Positions 12,300-25,568 of a stretch of 64,000 nucleotides of DNA are shown here, one piece after another. Below the pieces are notes generated by a model. It did no database searches and was not told the origin of the DNA. It saw nothing but the letters and a program-made list of their open reading frames with translations. The DNA comes from Pelobates cultripes (taxonomy: Eukaryota > Chordata > Amphibia > Anura > Pelobatidae). Location of the stretch: assembly GCA_933207985.1 (NCBI GenBank), contig OW240914.1:287728636-287792635 (forward strand). The letters are read 5' to 3'. A program made the position numbers and the translations under genes. Each line of letters opens with the position of its first letter. Positions within the stretch are counted from its first letter, which is position 1.

Positions 12300-12830
12300 C
12301 TAAAGGGACACTATAGTCACCAGAACAACTACAGTTTTAATGTAGTTTTTCTGGTGAGTATATTCATTTCCTGCACGTTTTTTGCAGGAAACCCTTTCTT
12401 TTCAGAGGGAAGGCAGTGTTTACATTACAGCCTAGGGACTCCTCAGATGGCTACTAGAGGTGCTTCCATTCAGTGTCTCCACCCTCTGCATGGAGACATT
12501 GAACTTGCTGATTGGAGATTCTGATTGGCCAGGGTGGCATTTGGCTCAACCCCCGGTCTGCTTCCTGGGCTAAAATCTTCAAAATTAACAATTTCAATTA
12601 ATCAAAAGCTTTCTTATTGGAAAGCATTGTGATTGGGTGAGATCATCACTTCTGATGATGTCAGTCAAGGAGGCAGATCAAGGGCAGAGCCAGCACCAGC
12701 AGACTAGAATAAAGATAAGAGTTTACTATATTTAGGGAAGCAAGGGGGACCAGATGACTAGATAGTGTTGTTAACACTATAGGGCCAGGAATACGTGTTT
12801 GTGTTCCTAACCCTAAAGTGCTCCTTTAAT
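12300..12830. mobile_element. MITE of the 2333-2948 family, in gene 1 last intron
   Basis: Begins TAAAGGGACACTATAGTCAC and ends AAAGTGCTCCTTTAA. It shares the ends and interior (for example the GATGATGTCAG stretch) with the element at 2333. A shortened version remains at the same place in unit 2 (about 51548-51735), so the insertion predates the duplication. Confidence 0.7.
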
Positions 12831-13263
12831 GTTTTCATGCCAGCTGGACGATATGTAAATTGAATATGACTCAGAGTGTGACACTATTGTATTTGTTGTC
12901 TGTTTTCTTACACCCTTTACTCTTTGTACTCATGATATCTAGCCATGTCTATTTGGTTGGCATTGTAATATACAAAAATGATGTTGCTGTTGATGCTAAT
13001 AATTGTAACAAATGTAAAATAATAAAACATAAAACAAATGATATAATAGTAAATATAGTAGTAAATAAATAAAAAATGTGTTAGATTATATATCAAAGGC
13101 ATGGAAATATTTATGAAACAACAAATACATTTAAATGAAAAATAAACATTTTTGATGAAACACAATATTGAAAGTACAAATGTAATAATGTATCAATAAT
13201 GACTGTACACGAAATGAAAAGAAGAACAAATAATATTTGGGGTAACTTACATTGTCAGGCTCC

Positions 13264-14517
13264 TCAACCAAGTAAGTTTTTTAAAGGACTCAAATCCACT
13301 TTGCTCTGTTAAAATAATTGTATGATACATATTACAGGACAGTTTTTGACAATTATTATAAATTACTATTTTTCAAATTAAATGTCTCCTATTTGTTAAC
13401 TGTGAGACTAATTAACCAATAGTATTTGAGATTGATTCATTAAAGAGTAAAAAATATAGTGACAATTGGGACCAACGTTGTATAGACTTACAGGTACAGC
13501 ATAAAAGAATAAACCGTTTCTGTATATATTATCATTAACATTTATTTAATACCAATATATTCTGCAAAACTTTACAATTATAGAATGGGGATATCTGTCT
13601 GGCAACAAGTAATTGGCATAAGGAATATAACAGAAACTAGAAGCTATGCAAGTATCTAGTTACTTAGTATTATATTAGTCTTTAAGAATTTTATATTGTT
13701 AAGCCTATTATACCTTCTTATAATAACTTATTTTGTTGACTCCTATTAGGTTGCATTTATAATATATATTGTACAACTAAAAGTGTGATATAATAACTTG
13801 CAATTTTCAGTAACATTTTTTTAAATTTATTTATAATTTTTCTTACCAGTGCATCTCTTAGAGTAATGAGCAATTCTCCCTAAACATGAAACAAAAAGTT
13901 GAAAAAATGAGATAGTACTGCACAAACCCTTCTCCCCATGTTTGTTACCCTGGTAAATATCTTACCGCCAATTTGCATGCAATCTCCATCACTTCTTCTG
14001 TAATCTCAATGTCATCCTAAATAGAGTTTGAATATGTATATATAAATATAAAATACGTTAAACCATGTGATGTTCATTTTCTATGTCATAATTAAAATGA
14101 ATAACTTCTAATAAGTTTTTAGACTGTTATTAATGTAATGTAGTTAACAGTCATATCAAGTGATCTTAACTATCTCAACGAATTGGTGATGCACAAAACT
14201 CAGGTGGAAAAACACTTATTGTAGAATACTCAAAGTTGCAACATGTGAAAAAATTAATTATTTACAGATGCAAAACACATTTGTTCCCATACATTTATGG
14301 CTATCTGTAAAAACTATACAGATTAATTAGTTTCTAAAAGAAAGGTGAGAAACAAAAAAGGAAAAGCTCCATACAGCAAAACAAATGTGTTTTGTGTTTC
14401 TAAAGCTTATATTATTTATTTTTGACAACTGGATTGTTTTGTTTCTATATTTATGCGTCAGGTGGATCATGTCTGCTTTTGCCTCCTGTACTTTATCTAT
14501 CTGTATTTTAAATGTAT

Positions 14518-14558
<41 letters not shown>

Positions 14559-17500
14559 TTCCTTGCCATATCCATGGTAGCACAACAATAGGTTAGCTCC
14601 TTCTCTTCCCTAATAGACAGGTACCAATTAAAACAAAGGGTATAAGTAACCCCTCCTACCCTTCAGTCTTTTGTTCCTGTCCTATTCCCAACATGTCATA
14701 TGTTTTTATTGGGAAATTTACAAATTCCCCCCAAATTTTTTTTTGGTTTAGCTGGGGGTTCTTACCCCCTGCTGTTAAGGGTGTTTAGCCTCTCTTTCTT
14801 ATTAAGCCTTCAATATATGGCCCTGCACAAAGGTGACCCCCTTAGGTAACCCCTTTAGTGACCGGGGGTTAAGATACTTGCTGTAACCCTGGAAGCCTGG
14901 AAGCAAGAAAGCTTTGGCAAAATTCCTGGGACACCTTACCTTCTCCCACCAAACACTATGGATTCAGACACAATAACATTATTAACTTACTTGGCTTTAG
15001 GTGATGATGATTTATAGATAGATAGATAGATAGAGAGATAGATAGATATGAACATACTGAAATGTACTTACAACACTTGTAAGAACGTCAAACCCAAGCT
15101 TACGGACTAATTCACCAACTTTGTCACCAAGGGGTTCCTAAAATAATTGAGAATATTCCCTAGTGAAACATATAGTGGTACAAATATATTTTATTATTTA
15201 TATGGAAAAAAAAATTGAAATAGTTTTACCAGGGAGACATTAAATTTTCTCTCATTTTACATGTGTTCTGGCACATGCGAATAATACAATCCTGTTGCAA
15301 GGTTACATATGTAAAACAACTTAATAGTACCATAACAATATGTCTTAAATAGTCTTCCTTAAAATGTATTATCACTGATGCAAGGGTATTGAATTTTAAT
15401 AAAGTAAATTATTCATATGTGCATAATTCTGCCCAACTCTTATTTGAACAGCTTTTGTTTATAGCTATACTTCATAAGAATCAGTCATGGATGAGAAAAT
15501 CTATTTTTTATTCAAATTTATTTTACCAAAGATGTGAGTAGTTATATTATGACAATGCCTCCCTTCATTTCACTCAATAATTATATTTCAAGTGGAAAAA
15601 AACTGTGCACTATACCTAATTTTAAAAAAGCTTAACATTTTCTATATTTTTTTAAAAATAATATACAAATAACTATAAAATATAATGTGGATATGCTGTA
15701 GAAATGTGAATAAAGTTGAAATCTAATATTGATGTCTAGTGTTGATGAACCATTTGTGATTTCACATAAAATAATACTGAATTTTATGAATTATATTAAA
15801 TCTGTGACACGTATTATACTTATTGTGTATAATATTATTGAAAATTCTAAGTTTCAAGTGCACTCATTTATTTATTTTATATATTTTATATTTTTATATC
15901 TTTTATTTATTTTATACAATATTTATTTCACTAGATTATCATTATACAGAGGCCCTATTGCATAATCATATATGATCTTTTACATGTAATATTTCTGTAT
16001 GTGTGTTTGTTCCTTTTAATATATGTAGAGTAATATTTTCTAATGTCTTATGACAAAAATGAAATTATTACCAGTTCAGTGTTGAGAAGTTGATCAAGTG
16101 CACAAGTTATATCTTTCTAAAAAACATAAAAACATACAGGTTGAACATAAAATAATAGAAATAACTATTTATATAAGACTAGTTGTTGTAGAGAAAAAAA
16201 TTATTCTTAGAATCAAATTCACGTGACGAATGCAAATAATGATTTATATGTTGAAACATAATAAATATGTTTAGCGTTAGCGTTTATATTTGTTTGTGTG
16301 GGAAAAATGCAAAAAACACACCTGAATGCAAATTTTAGCCAGTGTTGGTGACTAAGTGGCTACTAAAAAAGACTACCCTATTTGGAATACCTTGGGTTTT
16401 CTACTTTTGCAAATGGTATGCCATCATGGGGGTAATTCTCATTCCTGGGCTACTATACGATTTCAAAGTCAACATAACCTGGTAAATTTCAAAGTAAAAA
16501 CACTAAAATGCAAGCCTTATATTTGACTCTGTAACTTTCAAAAACACCATAAAACATGTACATGAAGGGTACTGTTATACTCAGGAGACTACACTGAACA
16601 CAAATATTAGTGTTTCAAAACCATAAACCGTATCACAACAATATCGTCAGTGAAAGTATCGTTATGTGTGAAAAATCATCATTGAGTTACATTTTACTGT
16701 TTTAAGACACTAATATTTGTGTTCAGTGAAGTCTCCTGATTATAACAATACCCCCCATGTACAGGTTTTATAGTGTATTGGAAAGTTAGAGGACTAAATA
16801 TAGGGCTTGCAAAATAAATTCTCTGGACTTTCTGCATGGGTTGTCAGGCAGGTACCTGAAATTATAATTAATAAAATTACTTAATTATGTAAATATATCA
16901 CATAAATATATATGTATGTAGAATTTAAAAATATATATATACATATATATATATATGAACATCCGAAATAGAATGGCTGCTCACCGGTCTTTCAAAAATG
17001 CAAAATTTATTTGGTAAGGTTTAAAACAATGATCAATGTTTCAGTCCCCGTTCAGGACTTTCTTCAGGGTCAATAACAGGACAACAAATAAAGCATTTTT
17101 GAAAGACCGGTGAGCAGCCATTCTGTTTCGGATGTCACCGGTCTTTCAAAAATGCTAAATTTATTTGGTAAGGTTTAAAACAGCGACCAACGTTTCAGTT
17201 TCAGTCCCCATTCGGGACTTTCTTCAGGGTCAAAAACAGGATAACCAGGTCCTGTTATTGACCCTGAAGAAAGTTCTGAACAGGGATTGAAATGGTCATT
17301 GTTTTAAACCTTACCAAATAAATTTTGAGTTTTTGCAAGACCAGTGAGCAGCCATTCTATTTCGGATGTTGTGTTATTGGAGCTCAAGCTTTGGCACCCG
17401 GCAGTGAAGCTGTTAAAGCGTGAGTGCAGGGGATTTTAACTTTTTATATTTATTTATATATATATATATATATATTCTTTTTATTTATATATAGCTCTAC

Positions 17501-20500
17501 ATATATATTTATATACAGTCCTGATGAAAGTCTGTGGTTAACAGACTGAAACGTCGATCTGTTTTTTGGAAACTGATTAAAAGTTAAGTTTTATATATTT
17601 TATTTATTGAATAAGTCCTGGAAGTGCTATCTTGTTCTATTTTTCTTTTTTTTATATATATATATATTGGAAGGCATGGCCTGAAGTTGTGGGAGGGGCT
17701 ATAGACCTACTTAAGGGACTCCCCCCTTCCCTTACTTACCTTCGTTGGTCTGGACGAACAGTCCCACCCTCCAATCCCATTAGCTATACTTTCCTCTATG
17801 TGGGCCCACTTTATTTACCGGCCTACAGCATACATCGGTTTCGGCACACCTCAACCGACTATTTCCTTTTATTTTATTCCTCTTCGCCAGCGTATTTCAT
17901 ATCCGATGAGAATGCCCGAACACAAATATATATATATATTTGTGTTTGGGGCATTCTCATCGGATAATAAATAAATGTAAAAAAAATGAAAAAATTAAAT
18001 GAAAACTTTTTTAATTATATACATGTGTAATTTCATGCTAACCTTATTTTTAAGGTAATATACATATAATATACATATGCATATATATAATATATGTATA
18101 ATATACATATATGCATATGTATATTATATGTATATTACCTTAAAAATAAGGTTAGCATGAAATTACACATGTATATAATTAAAAAAAGTTTTCATTAAAT
18201 TTTTTCATTTTTTTACATTTATTTATTATTTTAATTGAATATATTTTTATAGTATATATATATATATATATATACATTTATATATATATATAATAAATGT
18301 AATTCTAAGTGTATTTTAAGACTAATATATATATATTAATAGGAAAATACGCTTTTAGAATTGTATATGTATGTGTATATAAAAGTACTTAGATCATATA
18401 TAAATATATATGATCTAAGTACTTTTTATTGAAATTTATTTTAAAACCTTTAGTAACTTTTGAAACCTTTTTTTAGGCATATTGGGGACTGCCTAAGAGC
18501 TCAGGCAGTCACCCTGTAGGCAGAGCTGCAGACAGCAATTCCGGCAATGTGATCACGAGGTCTCCACGATCACATGGCCTGGGAGGGATGAATCTGCCAG
18601 AGGGGGACTGCCTAGGCTCCCAGGCAATCCCAAGGATCACGATAGCTGTCAGGGATTGTGGGGTATTGTAAGTATTAAGACAGGGGATGTTCTATGCCAC
18701 CCTGCAGTGTTTAGGTCCTCTCTGCCAGTACGGCATAGAATGCCAGACATTCTTAAGGGGTTAAACCAGATGCAGTGTTTCTATAGTGCACTATTAACGC
18801 AATAAACACAATCAACATTCTTATTTACCTCTATTATTATTTACCTACCATTTACAGTTATTTTACATACATCTTTATAAACAAAGTTATACTTTACTAT
18901 TTTTCTTGTATATGCATTTCAGATGTTCAGAAAAAGGCAGGTAAGTGTACTAAATTTAGTATTGCATTGTTTAGCAATAAAAAAATTAAATTAAAACTTA
19001 TCTACATAGTTTTAATATTGAAGGGGTATGACTGTTGCTATTTCATCATATATATTTGGGCTAAAAGAATTTTTGGGGATTTTATGTTATAAAATTATCC
19101 TGATATAACATATAATATTTAATTACTAATTCATATATATATATAAATTTTACCACAGTTGTGTGCAGTTCCTTTAATAAAGCTCTGTATAATTCCTCAT
19201 TCTTCTTGTCCTGAAAATTACACAAAAATAAAGCATATTTTATTTACAATGCTTAAAAAAAGCATTTATTAACAAATATAACAAATGACTGTTATTATGA
19301 ACAGTGGGTATGACAAGGTATGCTACAGAGAGAGAGAGATGGCATTGTTAACCCCTTAAGGACACATGACATGTGTGACATGTCATGATTCCCTTTTATT
19401 CCAGAAGTTTGGTCCTTAAGGGGTTAAACTGTATATTCCTGGAATAAAACGAATTTAAAACAAAAAACTGACTGAAATGAGATCAAATTCAATTTCAACT
19501 TAAGTCCAAAACAGCTGAATTTAATTTCTTTTTCCAAATCATCTATATATTTAGTTTGGCTATTTAGGCTTCAATTCAATATTATTGAATATGTTTTCCA
19601 AATGATTTAATATTTTTGGATAATGTTTTGAAATGATTTAAAATTATGAAAAATCTTTACATTTTGTAATATCTTGTATTTATTTATATATGATTTAATA
19701 AATTACATATTTCCCGATATTTTAATATGTTGAAAAGATAATTTTAAAAGTTTATCCAAAAAATATGAATTCATTTAGAAAAGCTTATCCAACAATATTA
19801 AATCAAGACCTTGGTCTGAAATTTGAAATTCACATTGAATTCACAAGAATTCTCCCTTCCGTGAATATCCCTGTCTTGGTTTCAGTCAACATTGCTATAG
19901 GTAGGGTTTAAATCCACTTATCAGAAAATAATAAAAAAACATGTACTATCTTTAGTAAAGTAAAAAAAAAAAAAAGGTTTTGGAAGGAGTAAAATAAAAA
20001 TATGCAAGTTCTATAATTTTCTGTTTATTAACTGCTATTAGATTTTTAAATCTAATCCAAGTCATTAAATACATTTCATACAGCACATACATATTATGTT
20101 GCATAGTAAATGAAACATCTTAAATATTAAAGAATGGATGTGCATATCAAAGGATATGGGATGGTGCATGTGAGTAAAGTACACATTAGAAGATAACACT
20201 TTACCCATCCTTGTTTAAATGAACAAATCATTTTCTGGAGTCTATCAAGAGTAGCAGGAGCATCGACCTATAAAAAAATGTTTACAAATCAAACAGAACT
20301 CTAATGGAACAATAATTTTATGCTGCTTAATGCAAAGGCAAAAACTGAGAAGAATATATACTTAATTTTTATATAAATGTGTATTCTGTAAGGTACTTCT
20401 GTTTTTAACATTGATAAATACATAAATAAAGCTGTGGCTAAGTTGTTCCTCACTATGAGGGTAAAATGTTTTGCCTGATTGGTCTGTAGTTATTGGGTGC

Positions 20501-21247
20501 TTTTGCAGTCAAGAATACTTCTTAATTTTTGCTTTTGATATAAACATTATGAATTATAGAGTATATTCAATAAGAAGAATTTCTAAATTAGGAAAATGTT
20601 TGGCTACTGACACTTTTTACAATAATCTTATTATATGGATTGCGGATTTACAAACAATGAAATATTATGAATGGTCAGTGTCCTAAGAAAATAGGACTCA
20701 TGCAGCTATAACAAAAAAATGGAATAAATAATGTGAAGAAAGCAATAAGGAATTTTATGGATAAAAATTAAACAGAAATAACATGATTACAACAATTAAA
20801 AAATTGGCATGCAAGATGAAACAAGAAAGACATTAAATAAAATGAAAACAAAAAGATTTCATAGAAAATAAAATATTCACCTTATTATTTATTAAACAAC
20901 AAATAACTTAAATGAAAAAATAATAATACCAGCCAAACTATGGCCTTGATTTAATTTGTCCGAATCAGAAATTATTTAATTTTGTTGGAAATTTTTTTTC
21001 AAAAGATTTATGTACGAAAAGCCCATAGACTTTAATGGTGACTTCTGTACAAATGACATTTGACACATTTTCTAACAGAATGAAACGATTTCCGATGCTG
21101 GGCTAAACAAATAAAATCAAGACCTATATTAGACCTTTGCTTAATAAACTGTCCTCATTATAGAATCATTATTTGAGCAACTGTATTCATTTATTTGCAC
21201 AGGTCCAGTAACGTGAAAGATCACAGTAACTATTACCAATGATGTTG

Positions 21248-21282
<35 letters not shown>

Positions 21283-23111
21283 TATTCCTCAATTTGTATG
21301 TGAAATTGTGTGCATTTACTTTGCTTGGATACATGTTTATGACTTTATTGACATTAAGTTCAGCTAATTACTTACACTTATTATTTTATGAACACAATCG
21401 AGGGTGAGACCAGTGGCAGAAGAATAATCTGGAATATAAAAACACATTTTAGAAAATTGAAAATCTATAAAATTAAATGTAAAAAGTGCAAACATATAAA
21501 CTGAAAGTTCATTTCGGAATTCAATTTAAGACAAACCAATCAGTGGTGGCAGGTGATAATTTGAGGTAAAATATAGCTTTGATTTACTATAAAATTAAAA
21601 TAAATTGAAAGTTTTATTAAAAACAATTATCATACAATCTCCTTAGTTGGTCCAAATAAAATATTATTTCCTGGGTAAAATATGAACAACTATGCTAAAC
21701 AAAAGATTTTAAAGAAATGGCACTGACACCTGAGACAAACTCCCAGAATCAGACTTGAGTTCTCACAACTATCTACAAACTGACATATTACTCAGGCACA
21801 GCCATTAAACTTTATAAGGCCAGAGCCATAGACAGACAGATTAGTGCGTATACAATGTAATTTCCTAATTTATTAAGGAAATAGTACATTATTTGTAACA
21901 ACTGGATAGATATTTGATAATTATTTGTAATTTAATTTTGAGCCATTTTAAGTTCATAGTAAGAAAAGTTTATATTTTAACTTTATTATCTCCTGACAGC
22001 CAGGGGTGTATTTAACTTAAAGTAAATGTATTTTAATTCCCCCAATTTATGTACCAATGTTCTACATATTTTCTTTTCTTTGCCTGTGTTGGGCAGAAAA
22101 TAATTGAGTAATTCTGTAGTTTTGACTGATAATTTATCTGTCAACACTATTTGTAGATATTATTCAGTAGTCTAATTTAATTATTATTATTTTTTCTTAT
22201 TCATTTTATTTAGCTACAATAATCTAGATTTTGTCATTTTATTTCCTTTTTTGCTTTGTTTCCAGTGTTTTTCCGCATTGCCTTGGTAACTTAGGAGATA
22301 CTTTCCTTGTTGTTTATAAATCAGCTTTGGAAAAAATATGCATTTTCTATATATTGTTGTGCTTCCATTTTCACAATTTTTCCTTGTAGCCCCCTGCTAC
22401 TGAAACTACATTGTCACACCTGGTCAACCATCTTACCTCCCACTGATGCATCATCCACTTTACAAAGTCTTACTTCTGAAATTTCATCTTAATGTATTTT
22501 TTTAATGTATAACGTGTTCATTGTTACTACTTTATCTTATCTATTTAACATATAATTATTAATGCTTATTTAAACAAAAGGGAGCATTAAAAACAATTTT
22601 TTTACTGTGAGATAACATATGTATTTAAATGGATTATACGATAAATTACAAGCTCTAGTCACTATACAGATATCAAACATTACAATGTCTTCTGTGAATT
22701 CACTTAGAATTTGGTATTGTCACTCACTAGCATAATCTCATTCATGACTTTTTCTAATTAATTAGGATTATGCATTGGTTATATATTTTATATGTAGCAT
22801 AATATATCCAAGCATACTACACAAGTTTTCATGTTTTTAATTTACATTTAATTGTTTTTCCTCTAAAGTTGTCATATTTTATAGGAAGCAGTGGTCTTAT
22901 ATACATATCACGGAATAAAGTACCATTACACAAGCAACAGGCAATGCCATGGTATTGGGTAATTTAAATACAAAAACTACAATACAGTGAAAATGCTGTG
23001 TAAGTTATTCACAACAATTTAGAAAACATTCTATGAAATGAGGTGAATAATATCCAACTTACCAAAGCAGCAGCTCAGAGCCACCAAGAGAAAAACAACT
23101 GCAGTTTTCAT
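13264..23111 (-). CDS. Small secreted helical protein, ranaspumin (Lv-RSN-1)-like, copy 1
   Basis: Nine coding exons, minus strand: 23111-23063, 21428-21376, 20267-20205, 19210-19154, 16116-16072, 15137-15072, 14016-13966, 13879-13847 and 13305-13264 (exon 9 continues to 13251). All introns are GT-AG. The frame is open across all joins for 152 codons. Exon 1 ends in phase 1 and all later coding exons end on whole codons. Residues 1-16 (MKTAVVFLLVALSCCF) form a signal peptide. The mature chain, about 134 residues, looks all-helical with cysteines at 28, 49, 79 and 125, and motifs KMICSFKQGW and ITCALDQLL. From memory this matches the pattern ICxxxxGxD...CALDxxL of Lv-RSN-1, a foam-nest surfactant; that protein is longer (roughly 200 residues). 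The function is inferred and no alignment was run. The stop lies 13 nt before the last junction, so nonsense-mediated decay is not expected. Confidence 0.85.
14525..14554. repeat. (TA)n microsatellite
   Basis: About 15 TA units in the intron between coding exons 6 and 7 of gene 1. The unit 2 counterpart is at 55535-55571. Confidence 0.95.
15014..15048. repeat. (GATA)n microsatellite
   Basis: Short GATA array with one GAGA interruption, shared with unit 2 at about 55958-55982. It lies just downstream (on the minus strand) of coding exon 6 of gene 1. Confidence 0.9.
16965..17376. repeat. Inverted composite repeat with decayed hammerhead-like cores
   Basis: A block of about 120-140 bp beginning with the GAACATCCGAAATAGAATGG type motif occurs in direct and inverted forms. 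Each carries a CTGAAGAAAGTCC...GGACTGAAAC motif: minus strand at about 17030-17072 and 17187-17232, plus strand at about 17258-17301. This layout resembles Penelope-like or retrozyme-like repeats. The core CTGATGA has become CTGAAGA, so cleavage activity is doubtful. Confidence 0.55.
17516..17560 (+). ncRNA. Hammerhead ribozyme-like motif
   Basis: The conserved CTGATGA (17521-17527) is followed by a 7-bp stem AGTCTGT/ACAGACT with loop GGTTA (17529-17547), then GAAA (17548-17551) and a GTC cleavage triplet (17553-17555). One unpaired A precedes the stem, stem III would be minimal, and a stem I is weak (CAGTC before the core, GATCTG after). These are features of the minimal hammerheads known from Penelope-like elements. 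It is the best-preserved core in the window. Confidence 0.55.
17965..18228. repeat. 264-bp near-perfect palindrome
   Basis: The arms begin TAATAAATAAATGT and end ACATTTATTTATTA, and include TTCATGCTAACCTTATTTTT on the left and its complement on the right. The centre near 18096 is alternating TATGCATA sequence. Transcribed, it would fold into one long hairpin. There is no coding content. Confidence 0.85.
19348..19427. mobile_element. 80-bp MITE flanked by TTAA
   Basis: Inverted ends TTAACCCCTTAAGGAC and GTCCTTAAGGGGTTAA. Unit 2 lacks it and reads CATTGCTAAACTG (about 59163), where unit 1 has CATTG-TTAA...TTAA-ACTG. TTAA target choice suggests mobilisation by a piggyBac- or Kolobok-type transposase, an inference only. 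Confidence 0.85.
21258..21283. repeat. (TTA)n microsatellite
   Basis: Short ATT/TTA array following a T-rich tract, in the intron between coding exons 2 and 3 of gene 1. Confidence 0.85.
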
Positions 23112-23199
23112 GGTGATTAGAAGAGAATGAAAAGTTCTCAGGTGGTATACTTTAGAAACCTCTAAAAAAGACTGATGACTACCAGTCAAACGTTTGGTC

Positions 23200-23206
23200 A
23201 TTTATA
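23200..23206 (-). promoter_or_regulatory. TATA box of gene 1
   Basis: TATAAAT on the minus strand, about 90 bases before the start codon. Transcription would begin near 23175, giving a 5'UTR of about 65 bases. A strong TATA box suits an abundantly expressed, tissue-specific secretory gene, but expression cannot be read from the sequence. Confidence 0.65.
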
Positions 23207-24779
23207 CTCTGAGATATTCGTCACATCACATGATGGCATTAAACATGATACCTTTGTCCTAAACTCTGTAAATCTCTATAAGTCTTTTCCAAATAATAAA
23301 TATTTTCTTTTAATTTTGTTCTAGAATTACACTTGAGTAAGATGTTATGCAAAGAGTAATGGTATCACTATACTTTACTGAGGTTCTTATGATGATTAGT
23401 TATAAACCTTTTTTTTACATTCTGTTTGAAAAAGTATTAGTTGTCTTTGAAATTTTGAGTATCACATTCTCTTCTTTTCATAAATCTGAATTATCATGGC
23501 AATGAATAAGGCTTTAGTTATATCTGAATTTGTATAAGCCTACAAATAAGAAGTGGGACGAAGTAAGCTAGCAAAAATCTTCTGACCTTGTAAGCCCATA
23601 ATGAACCATATAGTGTCTTCAACTTATGGCCATTCTTACAGTGTTCATCGGTACATGTACAATGTTAAAAAAACATGTCAACATAGGATGGCTTCATTTT
23701 TGCTTAAGTAAAACAGAAAGGGAAACATTTTTTAAAGATGTCTTACTCAAACATAAATGTGGAGTAATCTATAGCAATATAATGTTAAAATCAAAGGAGG
23801 CTCTGAAAAAGGTGTCTGAAAAAAAAAAGATTCCGAAAAGATGTATGTGAGATTTAAAACATATTTGCTATTTAAGAGAACAGAAAATAAGTGTTGAAAA
23901 TACACTTTGTAAATACAGAAGGCTGTTGTTTTTAAGAGTGTTTATACCTTTCATGGCTAATCATGGCAGCAGTTACCTTATGGGTTAGTCCCCCTCCACC
24001 TTGCCCACAATACAATAATTTGAATTAACAATTAATGATGATAGCTTAAGGTATAATAAGGTTCCCAGGACTCCAGCATCTCAGCCTTTTCCTGTCCTCA
24101 TAGCATAAGGACAGTTGTTAAACATGTTTTACTTATCAGATTTCTGATTTAAACTTTATATTTTATGCTCACCTGACCATCCTTATGGTCTTATCTCTGT
24201 TGAGGTCAGCCTCCCTCCTCAGGAAGCCCAGGTACATCTAGTCCAATCTCTCTAGAGTTGGGAACCCCTAAGGACCGCAGGGATTAGATTTCCTCTGGTT
24301 TCTTGCTGTTCATGGAAGCTTTCTGCGACAGGAGAATGTCAAGGCTCTGCAAATGGCCCCATCAAATTGACAACAAAAAAAACAGTGCATGCGCATTGAA
24401 CACAGCTAGCACAGAGATGCTTGCAGCCAAGGATGTTAAAGGGACAGAGAGGCATTTCCAAATGGTGGTAAACTGGCAGTTGCATTGGATTCACAAATAC
24501 TACTGTAATTTCTCTACACTTAAAGCAACAGTGCTCTCTTGGCTGGATTTTTCTTACTCTGCAGGTAAGAGTATTAATATTCATAGGAATTTTTTCTACA
24601 GTACTAATGAGCTTATATTTATGCATCTGCATTATATTTAGCCCTCCATTCACTATGGAGCCATCACACACATCTGCAAAGTCATAGGTGAACATTAAGA
24701 AACATTTTCATTGTTTCTATATATATAATAAAGAGTGCATTAGAGGGAACAGTCATATGGGACTTCTGTGTTTTACAGC
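23207..24779. other. Upstream region of gene 1, no other gene recognised
   Basis: The first 200 bases are the proximal promoter flank. Segment 23257-23400 resembles 35039-35170 (shared AGTCTTTTCC and GTTCTAGAATTAC). Short frames at 23626 and 24303 have no recognisable domain. Part of 24060-24700 may belong to the DIRS-like element that follows, but I cannot show it. Confidence 0.5.
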
Positions 24780-25415
24780 CCTCAAGACTGGTCCAGCCCT
24801 AGTTCTCCCTCTAGGAGAAGGAGAAAACCGGTGGCCTGTCCAGGATGTGGATCCAGGCCTTTGGAGAATTACAGGCTATGTAAAAAAATGTTTAGCCATG
24901 ATTGCAGGGAAATCTGAACACCATAAATCCCCACAAGCAAGCAAGCAGTGATAAAAGAATCAAACAAGGGCAAAAGACCCAGGTGTGAAAGTTTTTGTAT
25001 GGATTCTGACCAATCGGTGGATGACATCAGACATGAATCAGGTTCTAGTGAAAAGGATATGGCAGAAAGTCCTTGCTCATTGGATTCTAAGACCTTAGAA
25101 CATTTAATTGCTCTAGTCAGAAAAACCTTGGATGTTCCTCAAGAGGTAACCAAAGCATCTGCTTCAGGCATGCGATCTGAATAGAATAGAACTCAGTGCA
25201 CAGATCAATCAAAAATCTAATACGCAAGGAATGGCACAATCCAGGGAAAAGACTCACAAGTCAAGGAAAAAATGTATCCAATCAAAGAAGAGGATGCCAG
25301 ACTGTGGACGGCTAATCCAAAAAGGGGTGCATCTACCTGTCATCAAGGTAGCTAAAAGATCTACACTACCTATCGATTGTAATGCCTCTTTGAAAGATTC
25401 CATGGAGGGGGCATG
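24780..25415 (+). pseudogene. DIRS-like retrotransposon gag fragment
   Basis: Read across frames it shows a Cys-rich motif (VACPGCGSRPLENYRL, then KKC), a charged stretch with SLDSKTLEHLIALVRKTLDV, and near the right end VIKVAKRSTLPIDCNASLKD. The order and wording recall the Gag of vertebrate DIRS1-type (tyrosine recombinase) elements. It is broken by frameshifts, and no RT, RNase H or recombinase of this family is present. The sequence switches abruptly near 25420 to the Gmr1-like element. Identification is from memory of the family. Confidence 0.55.
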
Positions 25416-25568
25416 AGGGAGCAGGGGACCTATTAACCCTATAGTGCCAGGAAAACGAGGATCTTACCTCGACCAGATTTAGCCCCTCCAGGACCAGTGG
25501 CACAACCCAGAAATGGAGGTACCTTCTACCCGCCACCACCCCTCTTCCAACAGCTAAGCAACAGTGCC

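Larger units (their letters stand above)
16260..18763. mobile_element. Complex MITE-like element ending TTAAGGGGTTAA, with nested repeats
   Basis: Interior sequence (for example CTACTAAAAAAGACT and GGTATGCCATCATGGG) is shared with 52432-54064, 57160-57800 and 42950-43465. The right end TTAAGGGGTTAA (18752-18763) is the family terminus. The left terminus is not clear. An imperfect inverted repeat spans about 16550-16765 (GTTATACTCAGGAGAC against GTCTCCTGATTATAAC). Nested inside are the hammerhead-like block at 16965-17560 and the palindrome at 17965-18228. It lies in the intron between coding exons 4 and 5 of gene 1. Confidence 0.55.

Noticed and set aside
17632..17967. 111-codon frame with an apparent protein-like middle
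   Set aside because: It joins AT microsatellite to repeat DNA and ends in a short inverted repeat, with no domain. Treated as part of a repeat.
13264..23111. Assignment of the host genes to secretoglobins
   Set aside because: The signal peptide and small helical chain look similar, but secretoglobins have three exons and about 70 mature residues, while these have nine coding exons and four spaced cysteines.
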